DNA of 64,000 bases from Daucus carota subsp. sativus (lineage: Eukaryota > Streptophyta > Magnoliopsida > Apiales > Apiaceae), in assembly GCF_001625215.2 (NCBI RefSeq), contig NC_030387.2:2074501-2138500 (forward strand), read 5' to 3'. The translations under genes and the position numbers were made by a program. How positions within the stretch are numbered: position 1 is the first letter of the stretch; each line of letters begins with the position of its first letter. Shown here one piece after another: positions 24,639 to 36,100 of this stretch. Below the pieces are notes generated by a model. It was not told the DNA's origin. It ran no database searches and saw only the letters and a list, made by a program, of their open reading frames with translations.

Positions 24639-25563
24639 ATTGATTGATTGTGAATTTTGTAAAATGTCTCAAGTTTGATATGATAAATTGATAACCAAGT
24701 TGCGGTTTATATAGGCTGTCATTGGCTCCTCGATCGTGATAACCACTAAGAATGATGTGGAATAAGAATAATAAATCCGAGATACCTTTTTAATTGTTAT
24801 ATATATATATTTACATTTCAGTTATGGAAATGGGACCATATATACTAATATTTTATTATTATAAAAAGTATCAGATCTGTCAAAAGGGTATATGTGGTAT
24901 TGGTATTCACAATATATCCCTAAAATCTGAACATTTGATGCATTTTAGAATTATTATTGGTTTAAAAATGTGAAACGTTTATTTTTAGTTAATATTACAA
25001 AAGAATTTTAAATTATTGTTATGTAGTAGGAAACATATTGAATCTCCAACTACATGCGACTATTTGGATGTTACCGATATTTGTCACATGCTTGTAACTC
25101 AAAAAAAAATCTCTCAAAAGAATCTAAAACTATTGTTATGTAGTAGGAACCATATCGAATCTCCAACTACATGCGACTATTTAGAAGTTACAGATATTTG
25201 TAACTCACGAAATCTCTCAAAATATACCATTTTAAAAAATTCAAAAGAACAATTTTGAACAATTTTAGTAATTCTTGTTTGAATACGGTTGAAATTATAA
25301 AATTCAAATTAAAGATGTCCGTTAATTTATATTTAAAAAAAGCTATAATAGAAAGAAAGTCTGTATGAGTTATTACATGATGTATATGACATATTTTTAT
25401 TCAGTAGAGTTTAAAAATCAATAAAAAAATAATTTTATAAACTTGAAAAATAATTTAGAAGATTTTTATGAAATCTTGGTTGAATACTCTTGAAATTTTA
25501 AATTAATATGATATAAGTATTAAATTTATCAAAAACACTATCATAGTGTAAAGGAAAACAATT

Positions 25564-26050
25564 TTTTTTTTAATGAAATCGGAAAATAATTTTGAATTTG
25601 TTTTGTGAAATCTTAGTTTGTTTTGTCATAGTCACTTTCACGTGGATGAATTGTATTGAAGTATAATACACGTAAAAACAAAGTTCTTTAATTCATGAAG
25701 TTTATCGTCTAATCGAAGGGCATGCAAAGATGTCCGAGGACATTAAGATAATAAAACATTCATGTCTCAAAATTGAACCAATAGATCCTAAAAAAATAAC
25801 AAAATTGGTGTGAGAACAATATTTATATCAAACTAAAATAATAATCATAAAAATAATTAAATAGCTCCCATTATTAAAACTCTTTTGGAAAAAATAAAAT
25901 AAATTATTTAGTAAAATTAAAAATGATATATTTAATAAATTTAACAAGGGGGATTCCCTTTGGTTAGATATGAACTACGAATTTGATAATTAATAATATA
26001 ATATTTATAAAATAAATATTTATAAATAATATTCAATCTCTAAATTACAA
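25564..26050. repeat. Tandem duplication, partial unit 3
   Basis: About 490 bp at the start of a third unit are present. They match 19610-20075 and 22488-22960, then similarity stops just after TTCAATCTCTAAATTACAA. No EG45 gene is included. The array probably once had a further unit or ended here by unequal exchange. Confidence 0.8.
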
Positions 26051-26224
26051 CATTGATCTAAAAATAGTCAAATTTTGAATCTTAAAAACTTGATAAAAGG
26101 AGTCCAAATTAAGAGGTAACTGATTGTAATTATCACTTAAGAATAATTGACCAACTTTCCTTAATATACAGCTCTCGTCATTTCCTATCATAAAATTGAG
26201 AAAGACTTGAATGCTTCCATTTCT

Positions 26225-26462
26225 TGTGCTCGCGAGGATTTGGGCTCAGTGAACTGGAAAGTGTAAAGGGCGATCTTGAAGAAGCCCAGGATGGACTTCG
26301 TCACAGCCGGGAGGTGAATTTGCGTGTTTTGGAGGAAGGTTACCATATTTGTTGGATATGATGTAGGTGACCACACCTTTGAAGCTTATTGCCAAGATTT
26401 GGCTCGAGAAAGAAATGTTGCTGGGTCTTCTACTCGTCCAAATTTGGCCAAACCTTAATTTT
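26225..26462 (+). pseudogene. Fragment of a transposon-type coiled-coil protein
   Basis: Two plus-strand pieces look like former coding sequence: ELESVKGDLEEAQDGLRHSR onward at about 26250-26355, and DHTFEAYCQDLARERNVAGS at about 26372-26430, in different frames and with stops. The heptad-like charged sequence resembles the coiled-coil protein found in some plant retroelements. This is a guess from composition; no full domain is recognised. Confidence 0.35.
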
Positions 26463-26629
26463 TCTTCGTGTGAGCCTGGGAAATGCCCTATAGGCAATTT
26501 GTTAGTTTCCTTGTTATTTTCACATTGTCTCCTGGTTTGGTACTTTGTTGTTTTTGAACTGGATGTTAGTCTTTGTTGGTCGTTGTTCTTGTGATTCCTT
26601 TAGATGTCCAGATCGTGTCATGTTTTCTT

Positions 26630-26732
26630 TTTTTTTTGCTAGTTGATTACACACGCACACGTGGGGAGTCGAACTCCCGACCTCCCGCAAGGGGGTACAA
26701 GAGCTCTACCACCACACCAACACCTTGTTGGC
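26630..26732 (-). mobile_element. Short tRNA-derived SINE with 14-bp target duplication
   Basis: On the minus strand this 103-bp element has an A box TGGTAGAGCTC near its 5' end, a B box GGGAGTTCGACTCC, and an A-rich tail. A perfect 14-bp duplication TGTCATGTTTTCTT flanks it (26616-26629 and 26733-26746). It consists almost only of the tRNA-related region, so it is shorter than most plant SINEs. Confidence 0.8.
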
Positions 26733-26846
26733 TGTCATGTTTTCTTGTTGAAATTTGGTGAAGTTGTTTCGGTTTAAGTACCAGGCTTTCTTTGTCATTA
26801 TGCTCTTCTTCTGTTATTATCTTTGTCGCTTTAAGCTTGCCTGTAA

Positions 26847-27221
26847 GAGCAAGTCCAATGGTGAGCTAAAAATAAGTGTAGCTATTGCTATTATATAGCA
26901 CCAAAAAGTGGTTTTTGGTGCTAAAATAATATCACAACTCCAATGGTTGGTGCTATATCTTGTGCCAAATGAATATATGTGCATTCATGTACTTGAATAG
27001 GTTGAGATATAAATCTATTTATTATTCATTTCCCACCACTTTTTTACTTTTTGATGAGGTGGCAATTATAGCTTTTGCTATAGTTTGTGCTAAATATAGC
27101 ACCAACTATAGCAATATGCTATTTTAGCACCAAGTTTAGCACACCATTGGAGTTGAATTTTTTTGATTTTGAGCTATAATATAGATATAGAACAAGATAT
27201 AGCTCACCATTGGACTTGCTC
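26847..27221. mobile_element. Tourist-type MITE
   Basis: The terminal repeats are GAGCAAGTCCAATGGTGAGC and its complement. TAA target duplications lie at 26844-26846 and 27222-27224. The interior is rich in AGCACCAAAA/TATAGC motifs. It is 375 bp and non-coding. The ends resemble those of the element at 46429-46815. Confidence 0.85.
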
Positions 27222-27462
27222 TAATAGTTGTTAGCTGTTTTTTTTCTTTGAAAACATAACCTGTAATTTTTTTAATGTAATGGAGAAATGATCCTAACAT
27301 ATTTAATGAAACATGGCAAAGAATTGTAAACTCTTGCGAAGATATGAGATTGAAACATTTTGATTTGAAAAGATAATGAAAACCCTTACTTAACTAATAT
27401 CATATATATAAAAGTCCGAACTTGGATTACAAACTGTTTTACTGGAGACCGGCCATAATAGG

Positions 27463-28133
27463 CTAATTTTTTAATACTGGATGCCTTCTACTTTTCTTGA
27501 ATTTCTTGGAGATTTCATGATTACCGCTCGCATTCCATGTGTTTTGGACTGGAGAACCATTGGGATGACTGAGGCGATAGGTTTCTGGACTTACGATTTT
27601 TGAAATTTTATATGGACCTTCCCATGAACTTGATGGCTTCTTGAGAATGGCTGGGATTGATGTTGCCACTTCCCATAACACCCAATCGTTTATTTGGAAT
27701 TGCCTGATTTTGACCTTAGAGTTGTAGTACTTGATGACTTTTTGCTGATATTTGACCAATTTCATGTGTGCTTGATCCCTTAGTTCTTCTACAAGGTATG
27801 CATTTAACCTTAAACCCACTTCTGATGTTTCCAGAGAAAAGCCCTCAATTTTCTGGGATCCTATACTAATTTCTACAGGTAGGACGGCTTCTGTTCCATA
27901 TACCATTATCAATGATGTCTCTCCAGTAGTGGTTCTTGGTGTGGTCCTGTGGCCCCAAAGAACATTGGGGAGTTCATCTACCCAATTGATTTTGGTGTCC
28001 AATATATAGTCTCTTTTTGATTCCCTGTGGTATCGCTCTGTTTGTGATCTCCACTTGTCCATTCGACTGAGGATAAGCTACCGATACTTTCACATGCTTG
28101 ATTTTAATTTGATTTATATTCGCTGTTTGCGGA
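27463..28133 (-). pseudogene. Ty3/gypsy integrase C-terminal remnant
   Basis: The minus strand encodes the end of a retroviral-type integrase. It starts with VAYPQSNGQVEITNR at about 28095-28050, where the E of NGQVE is the last residue of the DDE triad. A frameshift follows, then WVDELPNVLWGHRTTPRTTT, YGTEAVLPVEI, a charged linker, and a chromodomain-like or GPY/F-type piece WEGPYKISKIVSPETYRLSH. The arrangement is typical of Ty3/gypsy retrotransposons. Reverse transcriptase, RNase H and the integrase core are not present, so this is a dead fragment. Confidence 0.85.
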
Positions 28134-29451
28134 TGTCCTCCAAGAGCGCTCTTCGTCCTTCATTTGATATTTCCCAGACATGTGGTCACTGACCCGCTCG
28201 CCCAATTCAGTTTTGAGGTTCATTATTACCTTTTTCTGCCTAACCTTAGCCTCTAGGAGGCGTCGTTCATCATCCAGAGCTTTAATTTCATCCTCTATAG
28301 TTAGGGTTTCATGACCTCTGGCTCTTCTTCCAACCGGAGATTAGCCTTAATTTTCCATGTCAAGATTATTTTTCCCGAAAGAGTTTGTACCATTAGCCGT
28401 GGACTTTTTCCGTCCACGACAGTAAGTTGGATTTGAGAAAGCAGAGTCTCCGTCAAAGCTTCCTTGAGGTTCATCTTCGAATAGCTTCCTAGGATTCAAT
28501 TCTCGCCTTACGTTGATTTCCGGCGAATGTATGGTCGGAATCTCACGGCTTTCCGGAGCTGAATTTTTTTTAAATATGTTATTTTTCCTATCGTCCATTG
28601 ATTGATTTGCGGGTGTTTTTGCTCTCCTGGTGATTGTTCATTGAAAAAAAAAAATAGAAGTCCCCTCCGGCGCCAAATATGGAGCTTCTTACTCCCGATT
28701 TCCAACCCCTTTTCCTCTACTAGCTAGTGCTCTTCTGTTTATAACTGTTTAATATGGGCTTTCTTTGTCTTTGGGCCTTGATTTTGGGCTTGTGCTTCTC
28801 ATAGTTGGGCTACGGGCTATGGCCCAACAATGTCATCAAAAATCGACAAGCAATCTCAAAGATACAAGAAGAACATAACATAGAGAAATATTTAGTGAAA
28901 ATCTCCGTTAAATTTTATTAATAATGAAATCGTCATTGTAGTAAGTTACATTGGCATATGCTTGTTAGTTATCTTTCCAAACTTCTTGTCAGGATCACAT
29001 CAACATATGATAATGTAGGCAAGGTGCAACAAGGGCGAATACAGGCAAATAGGTATAATTACTCTCTGAAATTCAATAATTTTGCCCTTGTAGTACACAT
29101 GTTTATGTTATCGTGGAAAGTCGAAGGTATTTTGACAATACGAGAAAAGACTTTCGAAGAGTAATATCCAAAATAATAAAGTTAGGAGAAATGATCTTAC
29201 ATATCATTTATAAACGCAGATAATCCAATATTTTCGTATACAGGTTATTGGAAGAAATCGCTTGACCGTGTTAAATTTATGTATGAAAATCACTATAAAT
29301 AGATAGCGGGAGGCTACCCTCGACTCACGTAGACTTTCTCGGTAAAACGGAAAACGTACACAATATTACGTTTTAGGAATAAAATGTTACATGAAATAAC
29401 AATTAGGGTCTTAAAACCACTAGATTGTGTAACATTAAACACTAGATTGTG
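28134..29451. other. Retroelement-derived debris and intergenic sequence
   Basis: The part to about 28720 probably belongs to the same decayed gypsy element (for example CCGGCGCCAAATATGG near 28670, a common context around retroelement internal regions). Beyond that I see nothing with recognisable structure. Confidence 0.35.
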
Positions 29452-29675
29452 GGGCCGTTTGGGTTAGCTTAAAAGAAGTGACTTCTTGCTTATAGTAAAG
29501 AAGTGGAGTAGAAATGAGAAGTAAATAAGTTAATAAAGTGTTTGGAAATGAAGCAGAAGCTGTGAGAGAGAAGCTAGCATTTCCAGCTTCTTAAAAGTGC
29601 TTCTACTTCTTTACACAAACGGGTCAAAAAAAGCAGAAGTCAGAAGCATGATTTGATTCTTGGAAACAAACACCA
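29452..29675. mobile_element. hAT-like MITE
   Basis: The left end reads GGGGCCGTTTGGGTTAGC, followed by AAGAAGTGACTTCTT. Towards the right are GAAGTCAGAAGC and GGAAACAAACACC, an approximate inverted match. The wording is typical of hAT-derived plant MITEs. The right boundary and target duplication are uncertain. Confidence 0.5.
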
Positions 29676-30010
29676 CATGTGTATCATCAAGAAGGGAAAG
29701 AGGATAAACACTAACGTTTTGGGCTTTTTTCTTGAAAATTGCGAGAGCCAGGACCAACACCATGTATTCTTTGGTCGGCTTCATGGATCAACCGAAACTC
29801 ACCAAATTTACATAAACTAGGCAAGTTGCCCCCACTGGCCGTCTAGATCAACTACAACGTTTGTTTTTTGTGTTAGTCCCTTGTAAACTATGTGTTCTTG
29901 TAACAAAATCACCATCCTTTCACTTGTGTACTTTCTTGACAAGGGATCTTGTACTTCAGATATAACTACTTCTCCATTCCTTGAAATCTCCAATCCAGCT
30001 AGCAAAAGCC

Positions 30011-30017
30011 TATAAAT
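30011..30017 (+). promoter_or_regulatory. Possible TATA box of the TPR gene
   Basis: TATAAAT lies 86-92 bases upstream of the ATG at 30103. The spacing is plausible for a plant promoter, but no other evidence supports it. Confidence 0.4.
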
Positions 30018-30102
30018 GGTATGTTTTCGGGTTCACGTTCGATCTCTCAAAGTGGTTTCGGCACAATTGTCAGTCCAAGAATAGAAAAGAAGCTCTTCGC
30101 CA

Positions 30103-30981
30103 ATGGCCTTGAACTCATCCTTGATCATGAAGTTCCATTCATCTCTTGTTCATGTCAAACCAAAATCCATTGTTGCACCACCTTTGAATTGCAATTTTTT
30201 GATATCAAGACCATGCAAAATCACCCATTTTACGGCCAAAACCTCCTCACTAGACCCCATCATTCGAAATCTTAGAAACACTGCTGTAGTGATTCTTTTC
30301 GCCACCTCGATGATTGGAAGATTTCAAACTTGGTCTGCCAGAGCTGACAGCCAGCCAATTGTAACTGAAGAGAACACTAGTCAAGATGATTTGATTGGTA
30401 TGCTAAAGAAATCGAGGGACCAAAAGTTTGAATCCGGGGACTATGAAGGAAGCTTAAGAGTCTCGAAAGAGATGGTTTCAGCAGATCCAGACTTTCCAGA
30501 CTGGAAAATTTCATCAGCAATGATTTTGAAACAAATGGGAGAGACGGAGAAAGCCTTTACAGTTTTTCATCAAATGTTGTCTGAAAATCCGTTACAACCT
30601 GATGCATTATTTCATAATGCATTGCTAATGATTTCAAATGGACAGGAAGTGGAGGCGATGAAAGGATTAGAAAAAGCTTTAGAGCTTGCTAAAGTAACCA
30701 GTAATGGTCCTGTAATAAGAGATGTGAGGTTGGTCATAGCTCGAGTTATTTCTGCACAGCAAAGATTTGATGAAGCACTGGAGAGGTTTAACGAGCTCGA
30801 GAAAGAGGATCCTAACGATTGGAGGATATATTTCTGCAAGTGTACGTTATTTCACTCTAGTGATAGGAATGCAGAAGCAGCAGAGGAATTTCACAAGAGT
30901 GACCTACTTTTTTCGAGATCCTTTCAGGAGGATGGTTTCATGAGTAACTTTTACCCAAGGAGAAGGCCTCGGGCAACTTGA
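30103..30981 (+). CDS. Plastid TPR-repeat protein (SLOW GREEN 1 / At2g37400-like)
   Basis: This is a 292-aa protein without introns. The first about 60 residues are rich in S, K, R and T and poor in acidic residues, like a chloroplast transit peptide. A hydrophobic stretch TAVVILFATSMIG follows near residues 65-77 and could be a thylakoid or envelope membrane segment or lumen signal. From about residue 100 there are helical pairs of TPR type: KFESGDYEGSLRVSKEMV, MGETEKAFTVFHQMLSENP, NGQEVEAMKGLEKALELA, AQQRFDEALERFNELEKEDP and a final NAEAAEEFHKSD unit. TPR proteins act as scaffolds, and related plastid proteins are needed for chloroplast development. The exact orthologue is uncertain. It lies tail to tail with the helicase locus. 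Confidence 0.8.
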   Translation: MALNSSLIMKFHSSLVHVKPKSIVAPPLNCNFLISRPCKITHFTAKTSSLDPIIRNLRNTAVVILFATSMIGRFQTWSARADSQPIVTEENTSQDDLIGMLKKSRDQKFESGDYEGSLRVSKEMVSADPDFPDWKISSAMILKQMGETEKAFTVFHQMLSENPLQPDALFHNALLMISNGQEVEAMKGLEKALELAKVTSNGPVIRDVRLVIARVISAQQRFDEALERFNELEKEDPNDWRIYFCKCTLFHSSDRNAEAAEEFHKSDLLFSRSFQEDGFMSNFYPRRRPRAT

Positions 30982-32317
30982 ATTCTTTTCTAGTAACAAG
31001 ATCAGGAATACAAAGGCAAAAAGTTATGTGATGAATAGAAACCACATTTGTTTAAATGTCATTCGGGCAATTAATTATCAGCTATCCTGCATTTAGTTCC
31101 CTTAGCCCTCTAAAATTTGATAACAAAACCATTTTTGTTAAACATAATGTTGGCTACAAGAATCTATTTTGACTCGTGCCCAAGATGAAAGATTATTTAT
31201 AGCAAAAGCAATCAATTGAGCATGCTTTCCTGATGCATTTGCATGAAAAGATGATCCAAGAAAGGCTCCATCTTCGGTCTCCTTGATTGCAGCCCTTCTG
31301 AAATCTTCACCACCATTTGTGTATTCTCCTCGCAGAGAATCCTATAAAACACGCAAAAAAAAAGATACTTAGTTACTAATTTACAGGGACAGAAAAATGT
31401 TTCACACACAACACACAAGCATGCAATGTGAATGCCTTTAATTAGATATAGCTGCAAAATGATTGCAGACCTTATATCCAGAGCATATGAGAGTTGGTTA
31501 AGCTCGTCTATCATGATGTTTGCTTCATGTAACAGTTCTTCATCATTCTTAAACTTGCTTGCCTCAAGAGTCAATGCTATCATATACGATAAGAGGCTCG
31601 ACACTTTCTCCACTTCCACCTTATTCAAAAAATAATAAGATAAAAACTATAGATCTCATGATCCACCTTACTACCTAATCAGGGCCATATTATAGAGAGC
31701 GTAATCTACTTACCTTGATGAGTGGGGCTGTGGACTTGAATTGCATAAACCTACCAGTTTCTTTGTCTAAGGCTACTAGTTCAGAAATTATCTCCCAGAA
31801 GATACTATGTGGCTTTCCCAAGACAAGTTCTTTAATATTATCATGTGCCATGCTAGTATCACCTGCCTCTGGAAGCAGTTCATTCAACAAATCATTGCTG
31901 CTGAGTTTCTCTATGTTCAACACATGGTGACTTTGTCACAAATAAGTATCCCTGGAAATAAGAAACCATGACGAGCAGGCGCTCAGCAAGATACAAGAAA
32001 CAAGACGGAGATAGAAAAGCATTTTGTGGACTCCATTCAGCGCAAATGTTTTCTTTTAGCAGAGCAAAGATACTGTAAGCAACAGAAACTCCTATTGCAG
32101 AAGCATCACAGGGACTTATGTCAGAAACAGAACCTGACTTTTTTACTGAAACAGATTCAGCAAAAACATACCAAAGAATGAGCAGAGCGGCTTCTTTAAA
32201 ATATCTGCCTTTAAGAAGAAGATCAGATTTCTGAAGAACATCAACTTTTAGTTCAGCAATTTCCGCTGCTGCAGAAAAGTTCCCTTCTTTCTCTTCCAAC
32301 AAGATAAGTTTATTAAA

Positions 32318-33090
32318 GAGCTTTTAGCACTTTGCACCACATTTGGGCGTTTTTCGTTTTGATCTCATACTTTAATTCTTTACATTTTCCGCCTCATACC
32401 TTAAAAACTGTTGCAATTTGCACCCTTTTAACAGAGTTCAGTTAAAAGAGTATGTTAAAAATAAAGTTTTTCACTTTGCACCCCTGTGAAAATTCTGGCG
32501 AAAAAAATTGTACTTAAATAAAATAGGTTTAATTTTAAAAAATAATAAAATATAACATATTTCAGGTAAATGGATAATTGATAAAAAAAGTTTTCATTAT
32601 CCACCTCTGACGGTCTCATCTATAGCAAAAAGGAAAACTGATTAATCTTCATCCTTAAATAGATTTAGTTGAATTATAGTAGTATTATTCTTTGCAATTA
32701 TCGTTCTATCGTTGAGTTATCATCGTCATATTATTGAGATAACGAATATCACCTCGGTTGTGGATAAAAAAAGCTATGACATAATTTATGCTTAGATTTC
32801 TAGAGTTTTGAGTTTTAACTCTAGGGAATGAATATAACTCATAGACTCTAGGTCATTAATATAACCAGGGCCATATTAGTGCATGCAGCTGGAATAAAAG
32901 CTGTTAACCAAGGAAGACAAATTCATGCTCAATCAATTATATCTGGCTACTCACTTGATCTTTCTATTGCAGTGCACTTGTTAGTCTACATGCAAGGTGT
33001 GGCAGGAAAGAGGATGCATATATTCACAGAGTGAACACTGCGAAGAAGCATTACAGGTCTTCTCACTAATGAATAAATCTGTGCAGGAAG
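32318..33090. other. Insert in helicase copy 2, carrying a PPR gene fragment
   Basis: The 773-bp block has no counterpart in the intact helicase copy, while homology resumes on both sides. An 8-bp TTATTAAA is present at 32310-32317 and 33091-33098 and could be a target duplication, though such an AT-rich word may occur by chance. No terminal inverted repeats were found. The first 530 bp are AT-rich repeats with TTTGCACC motifs. Confidence 0.65.
32880..33089 (+). pseudogene. Fragment of a PPR protein gene
   Basis: Plus-strand reading gives AGIKAVNQGRQIHAQSIISG, then a GYSLDLSI stretch, and, after frameshifts and deletions, CGRKEDAY and CEEALQVFSLMNKSVQE. The words QGRQIHAQ, GYSLDLSI and EEALQVF are typical of plant PLS-type pentatricopeptide repeat proteins (similar in kind to At4g13650). 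It is a short broken piece, antisense to the host helicase gene. Confidence 0.75.
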
Positions 33091-33169
33091 TTATTAAAAA
33101 AGGCTTGCTTCAAGTCAAATGATTGAAAATCTACTACAAACTTCATCATAGTTTATAAAATCTTTAAGA

Positions 33170-36100
33170 TCATAATAATGCCGCACAACTTTGAAGCAAA
33201 TCCTGTTCAATTTTAGCTAAATCAGAACTAGTCTTGACAAGACCATCTGGTACCTCTTGTCTCCAATGCCGAACAAACTGCAGACCGGGTTCCAGTTGTT
33301 CTCCAGCATCTCCCATTTCTGATAAAATCTTGGCCTCCGTACATACAAACTCATAGAAGCTATCCGAGTGTCTCTTTGCGTATGACACAGCTTTTTTTAA
33401 AATCTCATCTTTACTATTGAATTGGTGCCGATAGTTGCCTTTAGTTGATCGTGTAAGACTTGAAAATACATACCATAACATTATGAGAGAGGCTTCTCTA
33501 TATATTCCACCCTTCGACAGAAGATCAGCTTCAAGGAGACAATTTCCCATTTTCTTTGCTATTTGGGCAGCTTCTAAAAAATTTCCCCATCTTATTTCCA
33601 GATCTGAAAGTTCTTTAAGGAGTTTTAAATCCTTAAGGAAACTTCGGATCAAGTCTTTTGACTGAAAAGACTCGACAAATTTCATCATTTTTCTGAACTC
33701 ATTTTTCTCATAGTAATGTACAGCACCTTTTTGAAGCAACTCTTGCACAAGTGGATCAGTTTGGATGCTACAACTACCATATAGAACCCCACTTTTTCTC
33801 CACTCATGCACATACTGCAATCCCATCTCGAAAAGTTCTCCGTATAGGCAAGCAGATAGGCACTTTGAGTACAATCTGCCATTGGCATATACTTTAGCTG
33901 CTTGTCTAAAACATTTTGCCAGGCAAAAGCACTCTCCTGCTTTTTCCAGATTACGCTCCCCAAGTTTATTGAAATATATGCATCCTGCATTATAAATTAG
34001 TTAAGATTGAATTGTTACAAGAAAATAGTAACAGAGGAACATATTAAATTTTTTATAGCTCAAATCACACTGATATCAATATTATAATCTACTAACAGAA
34101 TAGTTGTCATCTCCTACCATATTTCAAGGAGTTGAAAGAGATGCTGTAAGTGAATTAGCCATGGTGCTAGTTAGTGTACATTTGTCATAACAGTAATAAT
34201 ATACTACTATCTACAACAATCTAGACATGTAAGTAAACTAATAGTTGACATTTGAAGATTTAATGATAATGAATTTATATCCTGTGAGGGTAAGAGTTCG
34301 TGCAAAGTATGCTGCAACAATAAGCAAGTAAACGGCCAAAATAAATCCATATAATTCTCAAGAAAACATAAGAATGAACTAAAAGCTTAATATAGCAGCT
34401 ATAAAACACCCATAATTACCAAAGGCAGACATTTCGAGCCTTGGTTAAGGCTAATGTGTGCTTGAGAATTCATATTTCTTGTACTTGGCCTTCAAAATAA
34501 TGTATAAATCAAATCTCCCAAATATGTTTTAGATCACATAAATGGTGCAAAAAATTGCACAAGAATTCACTATGGCTGATGCTTACTCGGTTTCCTCATA
34601 AAAGAACACATGTAAACAGATATAGGGTAATGTAAAAAGGAAAATACAGATTTGTACCTGCTCTTTCATATTCATTTATCTCAAAGAACAATCTGGCTGC
34701 AGATTCTGCCTTCCCAATTTCATCAAAGATTTCGGCAGCCTTTCTAAGGTATGTGCATGCAATTTCAGAATTTGGCTCTCTCGCACGTGCAGCTGCCTGA
34801 CACTGAGAAGCCTTAGACAGTTTTATCCAATAGGTGTCCCCTGCCCTTTCAAAGCACATCATTGCCATCTCATAATTAATCTCATGGAATAGCTGCCATA
34901 CAAAAAAAAGGGGTGAAACCATAAGCAGCAAAATTCCGCCGAATAAGATGTGAAATAAAAAGAGAAAAAAGGGTACTAAAATGAAGTAACAAAACAAAAA
35001 AAAATACTGAATAGTAGGACCAGATCTTTTAACATTGGAGCAGTAACACCTTGTAACATTGACATCAAACAGTATAGTTAGATTTTCTTTTTCCTAGAAG
35101 CATCATACAGAAAGAAGATTGAAGATTGACTTATATATCAACACCTTAATTCCTCGAGATCTCCAGTCCTCCTCACTGCTCTCGACTTGCATTTCTTTAA
35201 TAAATATATCATCTGCTTTTCTCACATTAGCAGCACCCAACTTCTGCCAATAGTTAAACATTGGTTTGCAGAATTCCATCCCATTCTCACATATCCAAAG
35301 TCTTTGCTTAGTGCGAGTTACAGCTACGTATAATTGCTTCAGTTCATTACACAAGATACCATGTTTCTCCATGTCAAACCGTGGGAATGATGTTACAGTA
35401 TTAGATCCAAGCAGATGATTATCACTCATATATTCATAAATCACCCTCCAGTCATTTTCAAAAGGCGATGAGCTGAAAAAGTTGTAGAGTAATACGTCCT
35501 AAAAAAATGATAAAATCAATAATTATATGTTAAAGAGAGGGACAAATAATTATATAACAAAAAAAAACCATGAACTGAAATCACGACAGCAATATTCAAA
35601 TGTTAGTTTATAACAAATGAATCTCATGTCCAAAAAGTAGGTTTATCATATTGGAAACACAACTATTAATAACTCACTTTTTGGGCATGCAAAATCTTAA
35701 AGCTCTTAGTATGAATTGACATGAATTTACATAGTGATAAAACTAAAATGAACCTGAAATTCAAGGCCCTTGCATTCCAGAATAGTAAGAACTAGAGCTT
35801 TATTCCCTACGAAGTCACATATTTCCTTCTTCAAAATGTCATCTCGAACGAGGATCACTTGCTCTGCTCCAAAGGCAATGACATTCCCATTGGCAGGTCC
35901 AGACTTTTCAAATATTATTTTCAAAGCATCCATAGTCCCAGTTTCAAGAAGAACAGGAGCTTCTCCAGATACAAGGCTTGTTTCTTGGTTTAAGAAATCT
36001 ATGGAAAAGGGGAAAAAATGGCAAATAAGTTTTATTACACTATGAGCCAGCTTTAAAATCCCAGAATGGGTACGGAAATTGAGGTTTAAATGAAACAAGC

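Larger units (their letters stand above)
22488..25563. repeat. Tandem duplication, unit 2
   Basis: This second copy of the tandem unit is colinear with 19610-22487 with scattered substitutions and small indels, plus a 282-bp Stowaway insertion that accounts for most of its extra length. It carries the damaged EG45-like gene. Confidence 0.85.
31212..33095 (-). pseudogene. Wrecked 3' part of the second dual-helicase gene
   Basis: Pieces homologous to exons 12-14 of the intact copy remain in order. They are 33169 to about 33091 (after a 2-bp deletion), then a 773-bp foreign insert, then about 32309-31935 and 31930-31714, then exon 13 (31619-31471) and exon 14 (31341-31212). Two large deletions relative to the intact copy remove about 1.1 kb (equivalent to about 45200-44100) and about 0.4 kb (equivalent to about 43880-43450), and the joined pieces are in different frames. 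Exons 13 and 14 are exactly the same lengths as in the intact copy (149 and 130 nt) and keep their splice sites, so they decayed little. Confidence 0.8.

Noticed and set aside
27463..28062. The open frame taken as a functional gene
   Set aside because: It is only the end of a gypsy integrase, with a frameshift at the NGQVE motif and no other retroelement domains.
31212..31628. A 138-codon open frame that seems to encode one continuous protein
   Set aside because: It reads through the intron between helicase exons 13 and 14; the middle part is intron sequence with good splice sites at both ends.
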